From a bacterium (GTDB lineage Bacteria > Chlamydiota > Chlamydiia > Chlamydiales > Rhabdochlamydiaceae), in contig JAKAAD010000042.1 in assembly GCA_021802305.1 (NCBI GenBank), positions 1 through 8,250 on the forward strand: DNA of 8,250 bases. The letters run 5' to 3'. This document shows positions 1 through 4,808 of the stretch, piece after piece. The notes below the pieces were generated by a model, which searched no databases, was not told where the DNA came from, and saw only the letters and a list, made by a program, of their open reading frames with translations. Position 1 is the stretch's first letter, and every line of letters begins with the position of its first letter. The translations under genes were made by a program, and so were the position numbers.

Positions 1-1
1 A

Positions 2-88
2 TGTGCAAGAAGAACTATTGCAAAATACCGCACGGGGCTACGCATCCAGTCTAAAATGAAAAGAAAAAATTTTAAAGATAGAGAATAA
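2..88 (+). CDS. rpoN: RNA polymerase sigma-54 factor RpoN, C-terminal fragment (5' end outside window)
   Basis: The reading frame starting at base 2 is open from the window edge and encodes 28 residues before a TAA at 86-88. It begins with C followed by ARRTIAKYR (bases 5-31), which matches the RpoN box, the near-invariant ARRTVAKYR-type DNA-recognition helix that ends sigma-54 proteins and reads the -24 promoter element. The residues after it (TGLRIQSK, then a short basic tail) fit the usual 'LGIPSS..RR' ending. Sigma-54 directs core RNA polymerase to -24/-12 promoters and needs an AAA+ activator such as the NtrC-type regulator found in chlamydiae. Only the very end of the gene is present, so the remaining domains cannot be checked. 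The residue after KYR, commonly K or E in this family, is T here. Identification rests on this one highly specific motif plus its correct position at the C-terminus. Confidence 0.82.
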   Translation, partial: CARRTIAKYRTGLRIQSKMKRKNFKDRE

Positions 89-101
89 TACAAATATTAT
101 T
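84..101 (+). terminator. Weak A/T-only hairpin at the rpoN stop codon
   Basis: AATAATA (84-90) and TATTATT (95-101) form a perfect 7-bp inverted repeat with a 4-base loop (CAAA), overlapping the rpoN TAA. It holds no G-C pair and no clean T-run follows, so it would be a weak terminator at best. It may only reflect the AT-rich composition. Confidence 0.2.
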
Positions 102-173
102 GTAAAATTATTAAATAACATAACTAACTAATTGCAATATTAGTAATTAATAAAAATAAAAAAGGAGATTATT
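89..173 (+). promoter_or_regulatory. Very AT-rich leader of the 123-codon gene
   Basis: Between the rpoN stop and the next start codon the sequence is extremely AT-rich: bases 89-160 contain only 8 G or C in 72. It includes a 6-bp inverted repeat, ACTAAT (127-132) and ATTAGT (139-144), around TGCAAT, and a TAACTAACTAA direct repeat at 121-131. Possible -35-like elements are TTGTAA (100-105) and TTGCAA (132-137), but no well-placed -10 hexamer stands out. AT-rich spacers of this kind commonly hold promoters, so the downstream gene probably has its own start signal separate from rpoN. I cannot place the promoter precisely. Confidence 0.4.
161..167 (+). promoter_or_regulatory. Strong Shine-Dalgarno before the 123-codon gene
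   Basis: AAAGGAG ends 6 bases before the ATG at 174-176. Sequence and spacing are near ideal. This fixes the start codon and argues that the gene is real and well translated. Confidence 0.8.
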
Positions 174-545
174 ATGTCATTTTTACCATCATTTTCATCA
201 ATAGCGTCTTTCTTAGGGCTTAGTTCGTCCCTTCCACAAATTTCGGGCGAAGAACCTTTAGGTCTCGATGAGGAAATTTCTTTACCGGAAATAGAAGAAG
301 TAGTCCTCACTGAGCATCAAGAAAAAGTGCAAACAGTATGGCGAAGCATGGCGCATGCAATAAACGAACCTGTTCCTGAAAAATTTACATCACACGTGAC
401 TAATGAGACTAAATCAGAGATTCCTGAAGCATTTAGTGAATGGTTTGGAGTCAATAAAAAAGCGCTCTCTATCCAGACAAAAGAAAAGGGAGGCATTCCC
501 ATGCATTACTATGCTGCGTATCTTATAGCTACAAAGAAAAACTAG
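174..545 (+). CDS. Hypothetical protein, 123 aa, serine-rich N-terminus
   Basis: I do not recognise the family. The start is secure because AAAGGAG lies 6 bases upstream. Residues 1-25 are rich in Ser, Phe and Leu (three SFL/SSL-like runs) but lack a basic N-region and a long hydrophobic core, so this is not a classical Sec signal peptide. An acidic stretch follows (about residues 25-48, many Glu and one Asp), then a mixed, mostly polar segment to the end with no membrane span. Ser-rich, unstructured N-termini followed by a small domain are common in type III secretion substrates of chlamydiae, so a secreted effector is possible, but nothing here proves it. It lies 85 bases after rpoN behind a very AT-rich leader and converges on the 252-codon minus-strand gene, with which it shares a 4-base stop-codon overlap. 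No conserved catalytic motif is visible. Confidence 0.75.
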   Translation: MSFLPSFSSIASFLGLSSSLPQISGEEPLGLDEEISLPEIEEVVLTEHQEKVQTVWRSMAHAINEPVPEKFTSHVTNETKSEIPEAFSEWFGVNKKALSIQTKEKGGIPMHYYAAYLIATKKN

Positions 546-1300
546 TCTAAATAAGCAAGAGAGATGGCGCGCCAACGCAAACAATGTTGATTTTGTGCGT
601 AGGTTCGAATTTCAGCTGCGTTGCTTTGCGCGCACATTTCGATTTCTTCGTCAGTGAGGCGAACAAGCATGGGCAAAGGGTAAGAAGTAATGGCACTTAA
701 GTGTGAGAGAGCTTTGCGCATAGTGGCATGCCTTTGACAAAGGCGTAAAAGGAAAAGAGTTGTCGTCGCAAGTGGTAAGAGTACTGCAAGGAATCCACGT
801 TCTGGAAACCAGACGTGTACAAAAAGTGCGCCATAGTACAGGAGCAAGATAGTAGAGGATTCCCAAGGTGCTTCAAAGATTGGTCCGAGGGTTCTTCGCC
901 AATGACTTTTAGAGGTACAATAGGCCATACATTCTTCGTATTTGGAAGAAGGAAAAAGAGAGCGCATCACGTGAAGCATTTCATGAGAGACGATTTCTTC
1001 TATAGAGGGATTGCGTCGCCGCGTTTTTTTTAGAGTGATCGTAGGGGTATCTTGGGCATGCGTCCAAGTAGCTGCTGCTTCCCAGATGCGAAGCCCTTTA
1101 TTGGAGATGCGTACATCGACCCAATCTGTTCGAAAGTCAAAGAGAGTAGCAGTGATTTCTTTGGCGGTTTCATGGCTATGGGGAATGAGAATAGGGAGCA
1201 GGCGTGCTATGCGTTCCAAGAATGCATCTGATGATTCTTTGGGTCCTGCGATCAGACCTTGACGATTCCAGGAGAGCAGTTGTTCATCGGAAATGTTCAT
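542..1300 (-). CDS. Membrane protein with HExxH motif, putative zinc metalloprotease, 252 aa
   Basis: Residues 105-112 read SHEMLHVM, an HExxH zincin signature: His106 and His110 as zinc ligands, Glu107 as the general base. Glu122 or Glu123, in a YEECMAY stretch 12-13 residues after the second His, could be the third ligand, giving a spacing reminiscent of ImmA/IrrE- and gluzincin-like enzymes. Two hydrophobic segments follow (about 149-164 and 168-187), separated by PERG, likely a membrane hairpin. A soluble tail of about 60 residues ends the protein. There is no signal peptide, so the HExxH domain is probably cytosolic. The ATG overlaps the stop of the upstream glycosyltransferase gene by 4 bases (ATGA), and no Shine-Dalgarno is visible, so translation is probably coupled. 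I do not recognise a named family; proteolytic activity is inferred from the motif alone. A co-transcribed role in processing a glycan-cassette partner is speculative. Confidence 0.75.
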   Translation of the reverse strand: MNISDEQLLSWNRQGLIAGPKESSDAFLERIARLLPILIPHSHETAKEITATLFDFRTDWVDVRISNKGLRIWEAAATWTHAQDTPTITLKKTRRRNPSIEEIVSHEMLHVMRSLFPSSKYEECMAYCTSKSHWRRTLGPIFEAPWESSTILLLYYGALFVHVWFPERGFLAVLLPLATTTLFLLRLCQRHATMRKALSHLSAITSYPLPMLVRLTDEEIEMCAQSNAAEIRTYAQNQHCLRWRAISLAYLD

Positions 1301-3210
1301 GATTGGTTGCGAGGATTGCGTTTTCTCATGAGAAAAGCTCCCAAAAGTACACCATTAATTCCGGATACAACGTAAAGACCATAGACAGATCTGCGCAATC
1401 TCTTTGTCCGTTTTTCGTTTTTCTCACACGCAATGCGCCATGGTTCTTTTTGGATCCAGGTAGAAGCAAAATGGTGTGTGACCAGAAGAAGATGCTCTTT
1501 TTGCAATCTCTCGCGTTCTTTTTTGTGAAGCATTTGTTGTGGCACAAAAGAGACTGCTGGGAATAGAAGGTCGCGAAGGTTATGGGCACCCGCATGCGCG
1601 CGTACAGCTTGTACAAAGCTCACAAAAGAACAGCCGCCTTGGGATAATTTTTCTAAAGCTGCGTGCAAAATGGGATGGCCTGCTCTTGATCCAATCACTG
1701 CATTACAAGGGAAGATGCGCGTGGGGACATTAGGTACAAGGTGGGGATTTTCGAGAAAAGTGTAAAAATCAACGGTTTCATGCCACGCGTCAAAACTTTC
1801 TCCATGGCATTCGACGTCATGATCGATATACACGCCCCCTTCATTCACGAGAATAAGGTAGCGCAAGATGTCCGATTTTTCTCCCCAATTTTCTGCAATT
1901 TGATATCGCTCTTGGACCTTGCCTAAAGAAATTTCGGAGATAAGGTGTTTTTCCATTCCATCAATGGGACAAGGACGCTCATGAAGGTCTGTCCAAAATT
2001 TCATCTTCCAGTGGGGATGCATCCGTTTCCAAGAGGTGATGTATTCGATAGAAGAGGCAGGAAAGGGGTTTTTCCCAAGCCAGATACAATGCAGCACCTT
2101 GGGAATTCTTTCTTCGCCTCTTTCCCAAAAAGATCGCTGTGCAAAAAGAGTTTTGTAGAATGCGAGTTCTTCGTGGTCGTATGGGGTGAGATGGGTCCAC
2201 TCTTTTCCTCCTTTGCCCATGAGTTCCTCAAAGGGAATGTCGGCATGCAGAGGAGTAGAAAAGAGAAGTAGGGCTATGATGATCATCCAAGCAATGAGGT
2301 TTACACCGATGAAGGTCGAAAGAAGAACGAGCAATTGATTGTTTTTTTTTGAGAGCTTGAGCAAGCGCTTTTCTGTCGCTTTTTCGAAGGGGGACTCGGC
2401 AAACCACGTACCTGCATATTGATGCCATGCATAGAGGGCAAGATCTTCACTGGGGGCGTTGAAATAGCAAGTAGGGAAGACAATATTTTGTTCTTTCCCC
2501 TTGGGAGCAAGCTCGCGCACAGCAGTATCAAATGCAAGAAATGTGCGGTGGGCAATCCGCATGATCATCGCATCTTTGCTTGTTCCTGGAAAGGAATGTT
2601 CCATCGCATGCCATGAAGAAGAAATGGTATCGATACAGTGGCGAAGGATGGGATGGCCCGGTTTTGCACCGATGAGATTATTTGTGCAATGGACGGTAGA
2701 ACGCAATGGAGTTTGCATGGGAAGGTCTAATCCACAGTAGAAGTCATAGGTTTCATGGAATGCATCAAACGCTTTAAGGCATTTGACATCGTGATCAACG
2801 TAGACGCCTCCCTCATTGTACAGGATTTCATAGCGCAAGAGATCTGCTTTTTCGCCAAGATTTTGTGCTTTTTCATAGAGTTCCTTGAGCGTGGAAAAAG
2901 GGGCATTGCTAACGTGGCGGACCTTCATGCGTGGATGTGGCGGCAGGCGACGCCAATCTACCCAGAAAACAACGTCCCAATGCGGATGAAGCTCTATCCA
3001 AGAGCGTACGTTTTCAATGGAAGGAAAGGGTTTGGATCCCAACCAAATAAAATGGAGTACCTTTGGGATGCGCGTTTTTCCGGATGTGCGATTTTTTTGT
3101 TTGGCAAATAGCTTTTGAAAGCATGCCAGATTGTTCCAATCTTCTTGCGTAGAGATGTATTGCCAGCAGGGAAGTTCCTTCCCCATTTCTTTTTCAAACT
3201 GTTGGTTCAC
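1297..3210 (-). CDS. Tandem DXD glycosyltransferase (two Gly_transf_sug / GT32-like units), membrane-anchored
   Basis: The protein (637 aa from the GTG at 3210) holds two copies of one glycosyltransferase unit. Unit 1 has IPKVLHFIWLG at residues 48-58 and a VYVDHDV metal-binding motif with Asp139 and Asp141. Unit 2 has IPKVLHCIWLG at 369-379 and VYIDHDV with Asp463 and Asp465. Each unit also has HPHW, LRY.IL.NEGG, a FDA.HET segment and a GHPIL stretch, as in the Gly_transf_sug family (OCH1-like and related toxin-type transferases), which use nucleotide-sugar donors and a divalent metal. The units align over almost their whole length (about 320 aa apart), so this is an internal duplication or gene fusion. 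A hydrophobic hinge of about 30 residues (292-322), ending STPLHA, separates them, and a C-terminal membrane span lies at about 608-628. GTG is preferred over an upstream TTG at 3228 because AAGGAAGGA sits 6 bases before it. It overlaps the ligase gene by 17 bases and the next gene by 4. The sugar and acceptor are unknown. Confidence 0.88.
   Translation of the reverse strand: MNQQFEKEMGKELPCWQYISTQEDWNNLACFQKLFAKQKNRTSGKTRIPKVLHFIWLGSKPFPSIENVRSWIELHPHWDVVFWVDWRRLPPHPRMKVRHVSNAPFSTLKELYEKAQNLGEKADLLRYEILYNEGGVYVDHDVKCLKAFDAFHETYDFYCGLDLPMQTPLRSTVHCTNNLIGAKPGHPILRHCIDTISSSWHAMEHSFPGTSKDAMIMRIAHRTFLAFDTAVRELAPKGKEQNIVFPTCYFNAPSEDLALYAWHQYAGTWFAESPFEKATEKRLLKLSKKNNQLLVLLSTFIGVNLIAWMIIIALLLFSTPLHADIPFEELMGKGGKEWTHLTPYDHEELAFYKTLFAQRSFWERGEERIPKVLHCIWLGKNPFPASSIEYITSWKRMHPHWKMKFWTDLHERPCPIDGMEKHLISEISLGKVQERYQIAENWGEKSDILRYLILVNEGGVYIDHDVECHGESFDAWHETVDFYTFLENPHLVPNVPTRIFPCNAVIGSRAGHPILHAALEKLSQGGCSFVSFVQAVRAHAGAHNLRDLLFPAVSFVPQQMLHKKERERLQKEHLLLVTHHFASTWIQKEPWRIACEKNEKRTKRLRRSVYGLYVVSGINGVLLGAFLMRKRNPRNQS
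2342..2350 (-). other. Nine-A homopolymer (mRNA sense) at the junction of the two glycosyltransferase units
   Basis: The coding strand reads TC followed by nine A and then C, encoding S-K-K-N just before the hydrophobic hinge of the tandem glycosyltransferase. Gain of one A would shift into a frame that stops at 2228-2230; loss of one A would shift into a frame that stops at 2301-2303. Either would yield unit 1 without the membrane hinge and without unit 2. Confidence 0.6.
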
Positions 3211-4633
3211 GTTGGTTCCTTCCTTCAAGGGCGAGAAAGCTTGCTATGATAAAAAAAAGTAGTTGTCCCTGACGCATGGTTCCCAAAGGATAACAATCGC
3301 AACATCCGATGAATAATAAACCTACCATACTAGAGAAAAATGTAGCTCCACTCGCAGAAATTTTATGCACGTTTGCGCTTTTAAAAAGAGCTCCGAGGAA
3401 AGTACAGAAGGCAAAGAGGCCTAGTAGACCGGTTTCTGCTGCTATGAGTAGATAGATATTGTGTACAGGCAAATGTTCAGAAGGGCTCAAAGGAGTGGGA
3501 GAATATTTTGGTTGCAGAATGAGATAATGGTTATAACCCACGCCTGTTAAAGGGGAAGATTGGACCATGTTCATAGCGGTGCGTTGGAATTTGAGTCGTT
3601 CGCCTTCTGTTGCCAAGATTTTAGGCACGTTGAATAGGGGGCCTCTTCGTAGCAAGGGTTTGGCAAAAAGTATAGAGAAAAGTAGGACGGTACTCAGGAG
3701 AAAGATGCAGAAATGGATAAGGTGTTTTCGTTGCACTGTCGAACCGCTGCGCCAACAAAGGATCAACCAGAGAGGTGTTGCGAATACAAGAGCGAGAAAG
3801 GCGCTTCGCGAAAATGTACAGATGAGGCCTAAAAGTTCTATGGCAATCCCTAAAGCCACAGTTATTTTTGCAAGGAGTCTTTGCAAAGAGTAAAAAAGAT
3901 AATAGCTCACTAAAAGGGAAAAGACTAAAAAGCCGCCAAAGACATTCGGATGGTAAAATGTTCCATAAGCGCGCAAAAGGGAAATGCGAGGAGTGGTAGA
4001 AAAAAAATCGAAAGGCCCATAAGAGGCCATTCCTGAAAGAGTAGAAGGGTTCCATGCTACTGATTGCATTTCCTCAGGTGTCGTCAAAGCAAAACATTGA
4101 TAGATCCCTAGGCTGCATTCAAAAAGTGCAAGAAGAAGAATGGAGCTGCACATCCAAAGTAAAAAGGAACGGTACTGTAATAAAGGAAATCCATTTGCGA
4201 TGAGGCAAAAAAGAAGTGCGAGTAAGGAAAATTGAAATAGGCGTACATAAGGCATACCAAAGTGAGGCACAGAAGAGGTGAAAATGGAGAGAAGCATGCA
4301 AAGAAGGAAGATCCATAAAAATTTTGCACTCCCTTCCCAAAAGAGCGCTTTTATAGCATGTCGTTTCTTCCAAACGCACACAAAGAGAAGGAGAATGATG
4401 GCTACATCTGTAAACGTGTACCAGATGGAAGGATCGTAAGAAGGGGGAATTGGTTCCGTAATGTGTATGCACTTTTTAGCAATGGTTTTGAAAATTTTTT
4501 GTGGCGTGCCTTGTAAACCAATCGTTTGAACAATGAATAAGAGCAGAAAATAGAATGAAAGCAATACAACGTTACTTCGGAAGCCAATGTTCGAAGAGAG
4601 CGATCCAGTGCTCACAGGCAGAGACCAATTCAT
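3194..4633 (-). CDS. O-antigen ligase / Wzy_C-type polymerase family membrane protein
   Basis: This is a polytopic membrane protein with about ten or more hydrophobic segments over 479 residues (numbered from the ATG at 4633). It has the hallmarks of the Wzy_C/WaaL superfamily: RAYGTFYHPN (221-230), TFSRS (273-277) and a large extracytoplasmic loop with GVGYNHY (364-370), leading to HLPVHNIYLLIAAETGLLG (387-405) with His391, Asn392 and Glu400. Relatives move undecaprenyl-linked glycan onto lipid A core (WaaL), polymerise O-units (Wzy) or glycosylate proteins (PglL-type), acting on the periplasmic face. Motifs alone do not separate these three. The start is uncertain. ATG 4633 has GGAGG at 4651-4647, a rather long 13-base spacing. 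TTG 4687 has no visible Shine-Dalgarno. TTG 4564 lies 7 bases after the stop of the 48-codon ORF and begins right at the first membrane span. The 3' end overlaps the glycosyltransferase gene by 17 bases, so the two are coupled. Confidence 0.85.
   Translation of the reverse strand: MNWSLPVSTGSLSSNIGFRSNVVLLSFYFLLLFIVQTIGLQGTPQKIFKTIAKKCIHITEPIPPSYDPSIWYTFTDVAIILLLFVCVWKKRHAIKALFWEGSAKFLWIFLLCMLLSIFTSSVPHFGMPYVRLFQFSLLALLFCLIANGFPLLQYRSFLLWMCSSILLLALFECSLGIYQCFALTTPEEMQSVAWNPSTLSGMASYGPFDFFSTTPRISLLRAYGTFYHPNVFGGFLVFSLLVSYYLFYSLQRLLAKITVALGIAIELLGLICTFSRSAFLALVFATPLWLILCWRSGSTVQRKHLIHFCIFLLSTVLLFSILFAKPLLRRGPLFNVPKILATEGERLKFQRTAMNMVQSSPLTGVGYNHYLILQPKYSPTPLSPSEHLPVHNIYLLIAAETGLLGLFAFCTFLGALFKSANVHKISASGATFFSSMVGLLFIGCCDCYPLGTMRQGQLLFFIIASFLALEGRNQREPTV
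3217..3225 (-). promoter_or_regulatory. Shine-Dalgarno that fixes the GTG start of the tandem glycosyltransferase
   Basis: On the minus strand AAGGAAGGA (3225 down to 3217) is followed by six bases and the GTG at 3210-3208. It lies inside the 3' end of the ligase gene. The only longer start option, TTG at 3228, would place this element within the coding region and has no comparable site of its own. Confidence 0.7.
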
Positions 4634-4718
4634 TGCACCACTCAGGCCTCCATTCCTTTTTGGCTCCAAGGACAAAGGCGGTGACAACAGTAGCGATAAA
4701 AAAAAGCCATTTGAACAT
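4572..4718 (-). CDS. Possible small membrane protein, 48 aa, first gene of the glycan cassette
   Basis: An ATG at 4718-4716 opens a 48-codon frame that stops at TAA 4574-4572. Residues 4-18 (WLFFIATVVTAFVLG) form a clean hydrophobic segment after a single Lys, then AKK, then an amphipathic tail unusually rich in Trp (five Trp in all: residues 4, 23, 27, 38, 46) with balanced charges. This composition looks far more protein-like than the Ser/Pro/Gly-rich translation of the same stretch in the ligase frame (TTG 4687 onward). An AAGG lies directly before the ATG with no spacing, so the ribosome site is poor. If it is real, the ligase probably starts at TTG 4564. It could be a small accessory subunit or leader peptide of the cassette. 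I know no family match. Confidence 0.42.
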   Translation of the reverse strand: MFKWLFFIATVVTAFVLGAKKEWRPEWCNELVSACEHWIALFEHWLPK

Positions 4719-4739
4719 CCTTACAAAATATATCTATCT

Positions 4740-4751
4740 CGAAAATTTTCG
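4740..4751. promoter_or_regulatory. 12-bp perfect palindrome in the divergent topA/glycan-cassette region
   Basis: CGAAAATTTTCG is a perfect 12-bp palindrome lying 22 bases upstream of the 48-codon ORF start and 58 bases upstream of topA. Its position between two divergent transcription units suits an operator or a shared supercoiling-sensitive promoter element. Function is inferred from symmetry and location only. Confidence 0.3.
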
Positions 4752-4762
4752 CCATACTTGAA

Positions 4763-4778
4763 AAAATCACTTGATTTT
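4763..4778. promoter_or_regulatory. Interrupted palindrome upstream of topA
   Basis: AAAATCA (4763-4769) and TGATTTT (4772-4778) form a perfect 7-bp inverted repeat around CT, 31 bases before the topA ATG, partly overlapping a TTGAAA (4758-4763) that could act as a -35 element. No convincing -10 hexamer follows at the right spacing. It may be a regulator site or the two arms of the topA promoter region. Confidence 0.3.
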
Positions 4779-4808
4779 GATTCGCTAGCTTGAGTACGCT
4801 CGTCGGTC

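Noticed and set aside
100..160. Sigma-54 (-24/-12) promoter before the 123-codon gene, suggested by the TTGCAA near 132
   Set aside because: There is no GG at the required distance upstream; the -24 element is absent.
1945..2271. Plus-strand ORF of 108 codons opposite the glycosyltransferase, and similar ORFs opposite the ligase, topA and putP
   Set aside because: They are antisense shadows of genes with clear domain content, with no ribosome sites or recognisable motifs.
3211..3228. TTG at 3228 as the start of the tandem glycosyltransferase
   Set aside because: The sequence just after it is a strong Shine-Dalgarno (AAGGAAGGA) placed 6 bases before a GTG at 3210, which is the better start.
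4634..4687. TTG at 4687 as the ligase start
   Set aside because: There is no ribosome site, the N-terminus is Ser/Pro/Gly-rich and not membrane-like, and it overlaps a more convincing small ORF.
4642..4755. A 37-codon minus-strand ORF beginning MAKIFEID
   Set aside because: It competes with the 48-codon frame over the same bases, contains an atypical Cys/His/Arg-rich run and has no ribosome site.
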